In this document: piece by piece, positions 17,245 to 26,245 of the stretch
How positions within the stretch are numbered: the stretch's first letter is position 1
Layout: the number at the start of each line of letters is the position of its first letter
Assembly: GCF_012395835.1 (NCBI RefSeq)
Contig: NZ_JAAZSQ010000027.1
Coordinates: 1-43,197, forward strand
Length of the DNA stretch: 43,197 nucleotides
From: Arthrobacter mobilis
GTDB lineage: Bacteria > Actinomycetota > Actinomycetes > Actinomycetales > Micrococcaceae
Reading direction: 5' to 3'
Program-made: the position numbers and the translations under genes
Notes under the pieces: generated by a model
The model's database searches: none
What the model was told of the DNA's origin: nothing
What the model saw: only the letters and a program-made list of their open reading frames with translations

Positions 17245-17682
17245 TCTGTGTCCTTTCAAGACTTCTCAAAACTTCGTCGCCGGGCATCGTCACCCGGAGG
17301 GAACCGACGGATGAGCGGCTCTCCGGCAAGCCTACGTAGGATGCCGGCCCCGGCAGCACGCACAGGTGTCGCGCCTTTGAGCCTCCACTGCGCACATCCG
17401 TCCGGCCACGGCTGCACCGCCGTCATCGCCGGGCCGTTCGGCGGCGGGAGTCAGGTGGTCCTATAGGGAACCAGGAGGCCGGATACCACAGGGCTGGCCC
17501 GCCCGGGGAGCGGGCCAGTATGTGAATCGGCAGGCGGAACTTCTCCTCGCCGTTCTCCAGCATCGGGCCACTGCCTTGCCGCAGCACTGGGCGCCGCTTA
17601 GCCCTATGTACCGGTGGGCCTGGCAATTGGGGGCCGCTGTCATCGCGCCAATATACGCAGACTGTATTTGTTCACGGCGAAA
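17245..17682. other. Spacer without a recognised gene
   Basis: Between the divergent aldolase and the 13-bp element at 17683. ORFs here (for example 17248-17466 and 17522-17716 on the plus strand) are not protein-like. It should hold the promoter of the aldolase near 17250-17350; I see no clear operator. Confidence 0.4.
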
Positions 17683-17695
17683 AATGCATTGGACA
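17683..17695 (+). promoter_or_regulatory. 13-bp element, exact copy upstream of a small orphan gene
   Basis: AATGCATTGGACA preceded by AA, 102 nt before the GTG of the 77-residue protein at 17798 and in the same orientation. GTTGAACT follows about 17 nt after the element; TGAACT is found at the same distance in the 10393 copy. Confidence 0.65.
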
Positions 17696-17797
17696 GTGAA
17701 GGTGTGGTGGAGTTGAACTGGCAGAGCCGTGATGCGCATCGCAGGTGTACCTGTCGGCCCGGGCTTCTCCGCCCCTTCCCTGAAAGAACCATCTTTC

Positions 17798-18031
17798 GTG
17801 AAAAACCACCTTCAAGAAATCACCGTTCATCCCCCCGCCGGAAGCGGCTGGGACACCGTCCAGGGGCAACTCGAAAGTGCCGCCGAAGATATGCGCCTTG
17901 TGGCCATGGCCGAAAAACGCCACGGAATCCTCGTAACGCGTCACCGGCAGCATACCTTTACCGTCGCCATCAGCCCCGAAGTGCCCTACGGAATGACCTA
18001 CGAACGCGACGAGCACGTCTTGACCCGATAG
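17798..18031 (+). CDS. Small protein, paralogue of the one at 40901
   Basis: A 77-residue soluble protein starting at GTG. It is closely similar to the 76-residue product at 40901: shared features are GWxxVQxQLESAAE, KRHGILVTRHR, TFTVAxSPEVP and GMTYERD. The untranslated leaders also match (CCTGAAAGAACCATCTTTC here, CTTGAAAGGACCACCTCCC there), supporting both start choices. The predicted fold is a helix followed by strands; no known domain is recognised. It is the only gene immediately downstream of an exact 13-bp element that is not an enzyme, so it may belong to the catabolic regulon. Confidence 0.7.
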   Translation: MKNHLQEITVHPPAGSGWDTVQGQLESAAEDMRLVAMAEKRHGILVTRHRQHTFTVAISPEVPYGMTYERDEHVLTR

Positions 18032-18935
18032 GGAATACCAGGTGGCGCGCCCGGATGAACAGATCCGGTTGAGACCTGGAGAGATACCTCGCGGATGCCT
18101 TTGGGGACGGGCGTTTCCGCCAGGGAGCACCAGCATTATCAACGCACCGCCGTTTTCGACGGCATCGTTCTGCCGGTCACGACGGGTGGCTGCGCCGGAC
18201 CGGGCCTGTCCCCGCCACCCCAGGGAAGTCAGAGGGAACCTCATGAGGTCTTCCCGTTACCGCGGACCTGAGCCGCCGAAAAAGATCGTCCCGCCTCGCT
18301 CCCTTTGCACCCTAACCACGGGGCGGGTCATTAGGGTCCGGCTGCCGGCATAGGTCTTTACCGGGAACGCAAACCAGGGAGTTCTCTCACGACGTGGCCT
18401 CGGCAGCATACGGCCGGGATCAGAATGCCAACTACAGGCTCGCAGCCACCCCCGCCCGGACAACCCTCTGACCATCAGCCGTGACAAAGGTAGTCCGGTC
18501 TGCTCCGCGGCTTCGGCGGCGACCTCGCCGGGCAGAGAACCGGCAGCTGCATCCGGGGCCTGCTGGACATTTCGCCTCTAACTGCGGCCCTGGCCCCAGA
18601 GTCCCACCGGTGCATCAAGGCCAAGCTTTGCGATCTTGGGAGGTGCGGAAGCCAAGGTTGCAGCTGGCGGAGCCGAGAAGTTCAGGTACGTGCCACCACC
18701 AGCCATGCGGTACCCGCTGCAGTGGAAGGCGTGGCAGAGGAATCCGCCGCACATCTTTCGGCTCTTCCGCCGGCGGGGCCGGGAGGATCGGCCGCCGGAG
18801 ACTTCCGGTAGTACCTGCGGAAAACGCGATGCCGGCTGGAGCCGGAGCTCGCGTCTCTGCCTCCGCCTGCCCACTGCTGACTTGCCGGCGGTATTGGTGC
18901 CAACTTATGCGCAGGGCGCAATTATGCAGTTATAT
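18032..18935. other. Gene-poor stretch, nothing recognised
   Basis: About 900 nt between the small protein and the 13-bp element before the epoxidase operon. ORFs on both strands are Arg/Pro/Ser-rich and lack family features. Possibly eroded sequence. Confidence 0.4.
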
Positions 18936-18948
18936 TCTGCATTGGACA
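18936..18948 (+). promoter_or_regulatory. 13-bp element (TCTGCATTGGACA) upstream of the epoxidase operon
   Basis: Eleven consecutive bases match TGCATTGGACA; the first two positions differ. Orientation is toward the FAD epoxidase, with a 182-nt gap, longer than at the other sites. Confidence 0.6.
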
Positions 18949-19130
18949 CATACGTCTGGTGCCCTCAGGATCAATCTACAGATGGAACGCCCGGCCGCGG
19001 CTCGAAGTGACGGCACGGTAATGCGAGGGCTGGTCTTCGGAAATCCTGAATACCGCAGTTCTTTCGCAGATTCACCCCCGGCAGACCGTTCCATCTCGTT
19101 ATTCCCAACCGAGAAAAATGAGGGACAAAG

Positions 19131-20525
19131 ATGTCATCCAGTTCGCAGAACGCATTCGGTACCGCCGTCGTTGTTGGCGCGAGTATCGGAGGGTCCTCGG
19201 TGGCGGCCACCCTGTCGCCCCATTTCGACAAGGTGATCGTCGTCGAGCGCGACGAGCTTCCGCAGGAGCCTGCGAAGCGCAAGGGCGTCCCGCACTCCTA
19301 CCAGTTCCACACACTCACGGTAGGTGGCCGTCTGGCCTTGGAGGAAATCTTCCCTGGGCTGACCGAGGAGGTCCATGCGGGCGGGGCGCCGAAGCCTATC
19401 CTCGTTCGGGACTCACGGTATGCGTCAAAGGCGGGATGGTTCCCGCGCGTGCCCACCGAGCACGAGATGCTGGCTGTCACCCGGCGCTACCTCGAATGGT
19501 ACATCCGTGGGCGCGCCGGCAAGCTCGGCAACGTGGAGTTCGTGGAGGGTACCCAGGCCCTGGGCCTGGTGGTCAATGACGGTCGTGTCACTGGTTTGAA
19601 GGTGCAAAATCTCACGACCAAGGAGAATTCCGTCATCGAGGCGGACCTCGTCGTCGACACCAGCGGGCGCCCCTCCCAGGCACCCCAGTGGCTGGAGGAG
19701 GCAGGCTACGAGAAGCCGAAGGAAACCGTCATCAACGCACGGTGGGGCTATGCCACCACCTACGTCGAGGTCCCTGAGGATTGGCACCCGGACTGGCACT
19801 CCACCTACATCGGGCCCACTGTCACCGGCGAGGGCACAGCCGCCACCCGGGGCGGCGCGATGTGGCGTCAGGAAGGCAACCGCTACGTGATCACTGCCCA
19901 AGGCTGTGCCGGGGACTTCCCGCCCCAGGATCTGGAAGGCTTCAAGGAGTACATCTCCAGCTTCGGATTCACCGACTTCATCGACATGATCAACCAGTTT
20001 GGGACCGTGGAACCCGTCGAGGCCTGGCGTAACACCTCCAACCGCCTGCGCGATTTTGCCGGCATGCCGGACCGGCCCGAGGGCTTTGTCGTCGTCGGCG
20101 ATGCCTGCGCCGCGTTCAACCCCATCTACGGACAGGGCATGTCCATGGCCGCCTTCGCGGCCCAGCGGCTCGGCAACGCCGTTGGCGCTCGGAAGGCGGC
20201 GGGCAAGGGCCTCGATGATGGCTTCACCGCAGACTTCCAGCGTGGCTATCAAGAGTTCCTCGCGCCCTTCTGGGAGTTCTCCACGAGCTCGGACTACGGA
20301 ATTCCCGGCGTCGAGGTCGACGGTGTCGCCGTCGAGGTGAGGGATCGGCCCGAGTCCCAGTACGCAGACCGCCTGCTGGCACTGGCCACGGAAGACGCGG
20401 ACGTCGCCGTCAAGTTCATGGAGACGGTATCGATGTTGCGCGACACCTCATGGATGGCCGAGGAGTCCCTGCGTGAGCGGGTCCAGGCCGACTGGGACCG
20501 GCTCGGCTCCCTCAGCCGCGACTGA
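19131..20525 (+). CDS. FAD-dependent epoxidase-like monooxygenase
   Basis: A 464-residue flavoprotein of the PHBH-like fold. FAD-binding VVVGASIGGSSVAA is near residue 13, the ADP-ribose strand ends in VIVVERDELP, and a late FAD motif reads GDACAAFNPIYGQGMSMAA. FNP-x-YGQGM is the signature I associate with polyether-type epoxidases such as LasC and MonCI, rather than aromatic hydroxylases. An epoxide hydrolase follows after 32 nt, and a PDR-type reductase after that. The operon therefore suggests alkene to epoxide to diol. The ATG at 19131 has a weak upstream site (GAGGGACAAAG). The 13-bp element lies 182 nt upstream. The substrate is unknown; a terpenoid double bond is plausible. Confidence 0.85.
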   Translation: MSSSSQNAFGTAVVVGASIGGSSVAATLSPHFDKVIVVERDELPQEPAKRKGVPHSYQFHTLTVGGRLALEEIFPGLTEEVHAGGAPKPILVRDSRYASKAGWFPRVPTEHEMLAVTRRYLEWYIRGRAGKLGNVEFVEGTQALGLVVNDGRVTGLKVQNLTTKENSVIEADLVVDTSGRPSQAPQWLEEAGYEKPKETVINARWGYATTYVEVPEDWHPDWHSTYIGPTVTGEGTAATRGGAMWRQEGNRYVITAQGCAGDFPPQDLEGFKEYISSFGFTDFIDMINQFGTVEPVEAWRNTSNRLRDFAGMPDRPEGFVVVGDACAAFNPIYGQGMSMAAFAAQRLGNAVGARKAAGKGLDDGFTADFQRGYQEFLAPFWEFSTSSDYGIPGVEVDGVAVEVRDRPESQYADRLLALATEDADVAVKFMETVSMLRDTSWMAEESLRERVQADWDRLGSLSRD

Positions 20526-20557
20526 GCCAGCACCCATTCCCTCAAAAGGAGATCCCG

Positions 20558-21739
20558 ATGGACTTCACGCCCTTTACCGTCAACGTTCCCCAGGCAGAGC
20601 TCGACGACCTGCGGTCCCGCATCGCCGCCACCAGGTGGCCCGACCAGATCCCCGAGTCCGGCTGGAATTACGGCGCAAACATCGACTTCGTCAGGGAACT
20701 GTTGGAATACTGGGCCAACGGGTTCGACTGGCGCAAAACTGAGGCCGAGCTCAACGCCTGGCCGCAGTACACCACGACGATCGATGGCCAAAAAATCCAC
20801 TTCATCCACGTCCGTTCGCCCCACAAGGGAGCACGCCCTCTCGTCCTGCTGCACGGATGGCCGAGCACGACGACGGAATTCAGCAAAGTCATCGGTCCGC
20901 TGAGCGACCCTGTCTCCCATGGCGGCAACGCCGAGGATGCGTTCGACATCGTCGTCCCCTCCCTGCCCGGCTTCGGCTGGAGCGGCCCCACCCGGGAGCC
21001 GGGATGGCACCCCGGCCGGATCGCCGATGCCTTCGCCGAGCTGCTCGAGGGTCTGGGCTATGACCACTACTTTGTTCACGGTGGCGACTACGGGGCGGTC
21101 GTCGCGGGCCAGCTCGCACTGCGGCACCCGGAGCGGGTCACGGCCATCCACCTCACGTTCCTCGTCACCGGCGGCCGGCGCCCGGAGGACGGCGAAGCCA
21201 CGCCCGAAGAGGCTCGGCTCGAGGCCGACCAGGCCATTTACAACGCCACGGAAACTGGCTACCTCGCCATCCAGGCCACCAAGCCGCAGTCGCTGGCCTA
21301 TGGACTCAACGATTCGCCGGCAGGACTGGCAGCGTGGATCGTCGAGAAGTTCAACTCCTGGACCGATAACGGGGGCGACCTGGAATCGGTGCTCACCAAG
21401 GACGAGCTCCTGGCCAACATCACGACGTACTGGCTGACGCAGACGGCCGGTTCCGCCGCCCGCCTGTACTACGAGACGGCTGCCGGAGGGATGATGGGGC
21501 CCTCGGCCGAGCGGGTGGAGACGCCCACCTACGTAGCGGTCTTCCCCAAGGAGCTGTACCGAACGACACGGCGCATAGCCGAGCATCATTACAACGTCCA
21601 GCGGTGGACCGAGCAGCCCCGGGGCGGCCACTTCGCCGCCTCGGAGCAGCCCGAGCTCCTCGTGGACGACATCCGCAGCGCTCTGCGGACCGTCGGCGTG
21701 GACCGGGTAGAAGACGTCACGGAGGGAGCACGCGCATGA
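20558..21739 (+). CDS. Epoxide hydrolase with N-terminal EHN domain
   Basis: A 393-residue alpha/beta hydrolase of the microsomal-type epoxide hydrolase family. The EHN domain spans residues 1-105 (FTVNVPQAELDDLRSRI, TRWPDQIPE, WPQYTTTIDG). The oxyanion-hole motif LLHGWPS is at 97-103. Asp177 in HGGDYGA is the expected nucleophile and His358 in RGGHFAA the catalytic base. It adds water to an epoxide to give a vicinal diol, here most simply the product of the preceding epoxidase. It has an AAAAGGAG site and overlaps the next gene by four bases (ATGA), so the three genes form an operon. Confidence 0.92.
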   Translation: MDFTPFTVNVPQAELDDLRSRIAATRWPDQIPESGWNYGANIDFVRELLEYWANGFDWRKTEAELNAWPQYTTTIDGQKIHFIHVRSPHKGARPLVLLHGWPSTTTEFSKVIGPLSDPVSHGGNAEDAFDIVVPSLPGFGWSGPTREPGWHPGRIADAFAELLEGLGYDHYFVHGGDYGAVVAGQLALRHPERVTAIHLTFLVTGGRRPEDGEATPEEARLEADQAIYNATETGYLAIQATKPQSLAYGLNDSPAGLAAWIVEKFNSWTDNGGDLESVLTKDELLANITTYWLTQTAGSAARLYYETAAGGMMGPSAERVETPTYVAVFPKELYRTTRRIAEHHYNVQRWTEQPRGGHFAASEQPELLVDDIRSALRTVGVDRVEDVTEGARA

Positions 21740-22710
21740 CCACGACAACCGGGGCGTTTACAGCTCGCAAGCTCGGCGAGTTCGAAGGCACGCTCACGGT
21801 GTCCTGCCGAACGGAGGCCAGCGACGGTGTCGTTGCCCTGGAGCTCACCCCCGACGACGGTACACAGCTGCCCGCGTGGGAGCCAGGCGCCCACATCGAC
21901 CTCGTGCTGGGTCCGCGCCTCGTGCGCCAGTACTCCCTCTGCGGGGACCCTGGCGACCGGTCACGCTGGCGGATAGGTGTGCTGCGCGAGCCCCAGAGCC
22001 GGGGCGGATCGGAGTACGTCCACGACAGGTTGATGGAGGGCGAGCAGGTGCAGGTCCGCGGCCCGCGCAACTCCTTCGCCCTGAAAGAAGCCGATGGCTA
22101 CGTCTTCATCGCCGGCGGCATTGGCATCACACCGATTCTGCCGATGGTGGCACGTGCCGAATCGTCCGGGGTCCCGTGGCGGCTGCTATACGGCGGACGG
22201 ACCCGCAACTCGATGGCTTTCCTGGACGAGCTTGAGGCATACGGCGACACCGTTACCGTACGGCCTGAGGACGAGTTCGGGCTCCTCGACCTGGCAACGG
22301 AACTCAGGGATGCGGCACCGGGAACAAAGATCTACTGTTGCGGCCCCGGGCCGCTGCTCGATGCCGTCGAGCGCGCCAGCGCCCACTGGGCTCCCGACGC
22401 CCTGAACGTCGAGCGGTTTAAGCCGCTCGCCCTAGCTCCTGGCGGAGCGTTCACGGTCGAACTCGCCCGCAGCAACCTCGAGCTCAACGTGCCACCGGAG
22501 CGATCCATTCTCGAAGTGGTCAACGAAGCCGGCATCGACGTAATCAGCTCCTGCGAAAGCGGGATCTGCGGGACCTGCATCACCAACGTGCTGGAGGGGA
22601 CGCCGGACCACAAGGACGACATCCTCAGTGCCGGAGAGCGCGAGGCAGGCACATGCATGACAATCTGCGTCTCGCGCTCTCTCTCGCCGAAGCTCGTGCT
22701 TGACCTGTAA
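21736..22710 (+). CDS. Phthalate-dioxygenase-reductase (PDR)-type NAD(P)H oxidoreductase
   Basis: A 324-residue reductase with three domains: FMN-binding (RQYSLCGDP near residue 60), NAD(P)H-binding (IAGGIGITPILPM near 125) and a C-terminal plant-type [2Fe-2S] domain (C-x4-C-x2-C in SCESGICGTC, last Cys in AGTCMTIC). Family members such as VanB feed Rieske oxygenases. No Rieske oxygenase is present in this window, so its partner must be elsewhere or it serves the epoxidase of this operon, which would be unusual. The start overlaps the hydrolase stop as ATGA with GGAGGGAG upstream. Confidence 0.9.
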   Translation: MTTTTGAFTARKLGEFEGTLTVSCRTEASDGVVALELTPDDGTQLPAWEPGAHIDLVLGPRLVRQYSLCGDPGDRSRWRIGVLREPQSRGGSEYVHDRLMEGEQVQVRGPRNSFALKEADGYVFIAGGIGITPILPMVARAESSGVPWRLLYGGRTRNSMAFLDELEAYGDTVTVRPEDEFGLLDLATELRDAAPGTKIYCCGPGPLLDAVERASAHWAPDALNVERFKPLALAPGGAFTVELARSNLELNVPPERSILEVVNEAGIDVISSCESGICGTCITNVLEGTPDHKDDILSAGEREAGTCMTICVSRSLSPKLVLDL

Positions 22711-22768
22711 GCAGAGCGGTCGTTGGTGCCCCGCCTGACCTGCCCAGGGAACACGACCGGTCCTCTGC
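22711..22768 (+). terminator. Possible terminator of the epoxidase operon
   Basis: Directly after the reductase stop, GCAGAGCGGTCGT (22711-22723) can pair imperfectly with ACGACCGGTCCTCTGC (22753-22768). Confidence 0.4.
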
Positions 22769-22912
22769 GCTTCGGCTGGACCAGGCGAGCAAATGTACTC
22801 CGCGAAAAGTCCGACCAGCCCGTGGAACGACCTGTGCGGAGGGTGTTACCGAAAGTTGTATTCCGTCAGTAGATGTTTGATCCCATGAATCGGGAATTAA
22901 GGAGAATCCGGG

Positions 22913-24082
22913 ATGGACGAAAAATTCATCGCACGGGTAACCAAAGCGTACGAGGCCGACCAGCAGCGCCTCGAAATCCCGCTGGCAGTGGGCGAACTGC
23001 CGCTGGCCTACGAATCGATCACAGATGAGTGGCTCACAGACGTCCTGTGCGCCAACTTCCCTGGTGCCGCGGTAGTGGGCCACAGGCTCGGTGCGCCCGA
23101 CAACGGGTCCTCGAACCGCAGGATCATCCACCTCACCTACAACGAGGCCGGGACGGCGGCCGGCCTTCCGTCCGCGTTGTTCTGCAAGGCAAGCCACGAT
23201 CTTGTGAACCGGATTGTGCTCGGCGCCGCAAATTCGGCATCCGGTGAGGAATTCTTCTACAGCCAGATTCGGCCGCAGATCGAGATCGAAGCACCGAAGA
23301 GCTATTTCGCCCGAGTCGACGACCAATCGTTCAACTCAATGATTATGCTCGAGGATCTGACCGGGCGAAGCGAATTCCTGAACCATGCCAGCACGATCAG
23401 CCTTCAACGCGCCAAGAGCCAGATCCGGCTCCTGGCGGGGCTCCATGCCGCCTGCCACGAGGGAACCGAGCTGGGAGCGAAGGCCAAGAACGTCCAAACC
23501 TGGCCCGAGTTCTTCCGGAAGACCCTCAACATGGGGATGAAGGAGGGCTCGCAGGCCGGTTTCCTCGGCGCCGAGGAGGTTATCCCCGAGCGGCTGTACG
23601 CCCGTTTCGACGAGATCTGGCCGGCAACGGTGGCCTCGGTGGACGACCACAAGAGCCTGCCGTACACGCTGGCGCATGGGGACGTCCACCTCAAGAACTG
23701 GTACGTCGCCGGCAACGGGGAGATGGGTCTTGCCGACTGGCAATGCGTCTCGCGGGGGCACTGGGGCCGGGACCTGGCCTACACTCTGTCGACGGCGCTC
23801 ACCGTGGAGGACCGCAGACAGTGGGAGCGGGAGCTCATCGAACTGTATCTGGACCTCATGCGCGAGGCCGGCGCACCGGTTCCTGACTTCAACCAGGCCT
23901 GGGACATCTACCGCCGTCAGCTCATGACCGCGCTGACATGGTGGACGATCTGCGTGGAGCCCCCGGCAACCATGCCGGATATGCAGCCGCGGGACACGAC
24001 GATGGAGTTCGTCAAACGTATCGCTACGGCCATCGACGATCTCGAATCGCTGGACAGCTTCCGCACGCCCGCCTTCACCTAG
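22913..24082 (+). CDS. Kinase-like phosphotransferase (ecdysteroid kinase/aminoglycoside phosphotransferase fold)
   Basis: A 389-residue protein-kinase-like small-molecule phosphotransferase. The catalytic loop is HGDVHLKN at 255-262 (base Asp257) and the metal-binding motif is LADWQ with Asp275. Lys92 in ALFCKAS and Glu112/113 are candidates for the ATP-site pair. The RGHWGRDLAYTLS region after the metal motif fits the EcKL/CHK kinase-like group rather than antibiotic kinases. The start has AAGGAGAAT upstream. It stands alone between the epoxidase operon and the convergent GMC gene. It would phosphorylate a hydroxyl, possibly of a sterol- or terpenoid-like pathway compound (inference). Confidence 0.8.
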   Translation: MDEKFIARVTKAYEADQQRLEIPLAVGELPLAYESITDEWLTDVLCANFPGAAVVGHRLGAPDNGSSNRRIIHLTYNEAGTAAGLPSALFCKASHDLVNRIVLGAANSASGEEFFYSQIRPQIEIEAPKSYFARVDDQSFNSMIMLEDLTGRSEFLNHASTISLQRAKSQIRLLAGLHAACHEGTELGAKAKNVQTWPEFFRKTLNMGMKEGSQAGFLGAEEVIPERLYARFDEIWPATVASVDDHKSLPYTLAHGDVHLKNWYVAGNGEMGLADWQCVSRGHWGRDLAYTLSTALTVEDRRQWERELIELYLDLMREAGAPVPDFNQAWDIYRRQLMTALTWWTICVEPPATMPDMQPRDTTMEFVKRIATAIDDLESLDSFRTPAFT

Positions 24083-24142
24083 CGGCCACGGCGCCGCTGG
24101 ACGCCGCCTCGCCGGCGGCGCCGTCACCGGCTGTCGCACCCG

Positions 24143-24178
24143 TCCTGGGGAGGCCTGCACCCTGAATCCTCCCCAGGA
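24143..24178. terminator. Bidirectional terminator between kinase and GMC genes
   Basis: Perfect 11-bp arms, TCCTGGGGAGG / CCTCCCCAGGA, with a 14-nt loop. It lies between the two convergent genes. Confidence 0.7.
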
Positions 24179-24248
24179 TGGTTCTGCGTACCGAGCCGGG
24201 CGTCGCCGCCCCGGCATCGGGAACGGCATGCGCGGGGATGCGCGGCCT

Positions 24249-25805
24249 TCACGCCTCATCCTCGATCATGGTCTGCGCTGCGAGGTATCCGAGCGCCATG
24301 GTGGGCGCCGCCGTTCCGCCGGAGGGCTGTCGCGGGAAGACCGAGGCATCGGCCACACGCAGGCCCTCGACGCCGCGCACGCGCAGTCGCGTGTCCAAAA
24401 CGGCTTCCTCCGAGTCTCCCATGGCACAGGAGCCGACGGCATGAAAGATCCCGGAACCGGCATCCAAGGCATGCCGTGTGGCGCCGTCCTCACCTTGCAC
24501 GGAGGCGCCGGGCACCTCCTCTCCGACAATGAGGCCGGCAAGCGGGCCGGCCCCCAGCACATCACGGATACGATCCAGCACCACGGCCGTCAAATGACGG
24601 TCCTCGCCCGTGGTGAGCGCCGAGGCGTCGATGCGCGGCGGGTCCGTCGGCAGCGGACCACTGACATGGACCGAACCGGCACTGCTCGGCTGCACGGCAT
24701 AGCCCTGCATCATCAGGCCTGCATGGTCGGCCACGCGCAACCCGCTGTCATCAGTTGCCAGCCTCGAGGTGAGGATCTGGAGGTCCGGAGTATCGCGTCC
24801 TGTGCTGTCGGCGAGACCGGCGAGCTCATAGGGGCCCGTCGCGATCGGACCACCTCTGGTGAGCAGATAGCGGGTGGCCTGGGCCGCGACTTTTGTGGGG
24901 CTGTCGAGCAGCGGCCCGTCCCCCAGCCCTTCGCGCAGCCTGGCCTTGACGATGACCGAGCGCTGCTCGACCAAGCCCTCGCCCACGGCCCGGGATTCAA
25001 CGAGTGGCTCGATCCCGGACCTGCGTAAGACTGCGGGATCACCGATGCCTGAACGCTCGAGCAACAGCGGGGTCTCGAGCGCACCGCCAGACACGACGAT
25101 CTCACGCCGGGCGCGGTGGAGAACCGCCTCACCGTCCTGGACGACCACGACGCCGGTCACGCGCGCCCCGTCAAGCGTCAGACGGAGGGCCTGTGCCCCG
25201 GTAACCACCCTCAGGTTCGCACGCCGTGATGCTGGCGATAAAAAGGCTGTGGCAGCCGTCGCTCGTCGCCCGTGCACGATCGTTGCCGGGGTGGCCCCGG
25301 AGCGTTGTCCGCACGATGAGTTAAGGTCCGCGACTGTCAGCATGCCGGACAGGGAAAAGGCATCCAGTACCGCCGCTGCAACGTCATCGTCCGCGGCTAC
25401 GGCCTGCACCGGCAGGCGGCTCTCGACGGCCTGGAAGGCACGTTCCCATGCCGGCCAGGCCCAGGTAGCACCGAGCTCGTCCGCAAGGCGGTCGTAATAG
25501 TGGCGTTCGCCGCGTAGATACATCGAACCGTTGACGGTTGTTGAGCCACCAAGGGCGCGGCCACGAAGCCATGTCTGTACCCGCCCGTTGGCCAGCGGTT
25601 CGGTCGTGTAGCCGTAGGTGATCCGTGCGGACTGCATCGTGACGATGAATCCTTTGGGGACCGAGACAAAGGGGTGGCGGGCTCGCCGACCCGCCTCGAG
25701 GAGCAGTACGCGCCGGGAACCGTCCAGGCTCAACCGGTCGGCCAGAACGCAGCCGGCTGCACCGGCGCCGACGATGATGTAGTCGGCTATGAGTCCCTCC
25801 CGCAC
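24249..25805 (-). CDS. GMC-family FAD oxidoreductase (choline-dehydrogenase-like)
   Basis: A 518-residue flavoprotein oxidising an alcohol to aldehyde or ketone. FAD-binding IIVGAGAAGCVLADRLS is at the N-terminus, the second GMC signature is RGRALGGSTTVNGSMYLRG, and the catalytic His is in FHAVGSCAMG. Near the C-terminus the usual NxNAPT-type motif reads PSGGTAAPTMALG, so the second active-site residue (Asn or His in the family) appears to be Ala. The GTG at 25805 has GGGGAG six bases upstream; the open frame runs on to a TTG at 25832. It lies beside a mycofactocin-type SDR but differs in position from mftG, so I do not call it that. Confidence 0.88.
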   Translation of the reverse strand: MREGLIADYIIVGAGAAGCVLADRLSLDGSRRVLLLEAGRRARHPFVSVPKGFIVTMQSARITYGYTTEPLANGRVQTWLRGRALGGSTTVNGSMYLRGERHYYDRLADELGATWAWPAWERAFQAVESRLPVQAVAADDDVAAAVLDAFSLSGMLTVADLNSSCGQRSGATPATIVHGRRATAATAFLSPASRRANLRVVTGAQALRLTLDGARVTGVVVVQDGEAVLHRARREIVVSGGALETPLLLERSGIGDPAVLRRSGIEPLVESRAVGEGLVEQRSVIVKARLREGLGDGPLLDSPTKVAAQATRYLLTRGGPIATGPYELAGLADSTGRDTPDLQILTSRLATDDSGLRVADHAGLMMQGYAVQPSSAGSVHVSGPLPTDPPRIDASALTTGEDRHLTAVVLDRIRDVLGAGPLAGLIVGEEVPGASVQGEDGATRHALDAGSGIFHAVGSCAMGDSEEAVLDTRLRVRGVEGLRVADASVFPRQPSGGTAAPTMALGYLAAQTMIEDEA

Positions 25806-26180
25806 CTGGCTCTCCCCGTTAGCGCCGTTCAAGGGTCCGGATGTTCCGGGTGAGCGCGGACCGGGAAAGGTGCAGGGCTGCCCCTGCCCGGAGATACCTG
25901 TCGCTCCAGGCCAGAGTCACGAAATCATGCAGCTTATGCAGACCCAGCATGTCTTGACACTACCTTGTTGCTTATTTTGTCCTTGCCGCATGGCGTGCAT
26001 CAGCGCGGCCGGGATGATCTCCCGCATCCTCCGGAGCCAACGCGGCGATGAGGTCCAAGTTCCGGCGTCGGCGGGCGCTGAAAGAACTGCTCCCGTGGCT
26101 ACCGCCCGGATTGGTCATAAGGATCTTGCTTCTTTACCTACAGTTCCGCCAGGAGCGCTGTGGACTCGCTCCCGGCCGAT
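25806..26180. other. Spacer upstream of the GMC gene
   Basis: About 375 nt between the GMC start and the terminator of the SDR gene. An AT-rich patch near 25950-25985 may hold the GMC promoter. A minus-strand run reading LDLIAALAPEDAGDHPG near 26000-26060 may be a gene fragment; I cannot assign it. No 13-bp element is seen here. Confidence 0.35.
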
Positions 26181-26225
26181 GCCGCAGTTGCGCCCGCCGC
26201 GACCGGGGTCGGGCGCAACTGCGGC
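26181..26225 (-). terminator. Terminator of the SDR gene, 16-bp perfect arms
   Basis: GCCGCAGTTGCGCCCG (26181-26196) pairs perfectly with 26210-26225 around a 13-nt loop, 20 nt downstream of the SDR stop on the minus strand. Confidence 0.8.
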
Positions 26226-26245
26226 AGAAGTGGCTTCGCAGAGCC

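Noticed and set aside
24228-25028. 266-codon plus-strand ORF inside the GMC gene
   Set aside because: Its composition is typical of an antisense shadow; the minus strand encodes a full GMC protein with conserved motifs.
24249-25805. Calling the GMC enzyme MftG
   Set aside because: It is 6 kb from the mft genes on the opposite strand, and its active-site motif deviates. Sequence reading alone does not separate MftG from other GMC enzymes.
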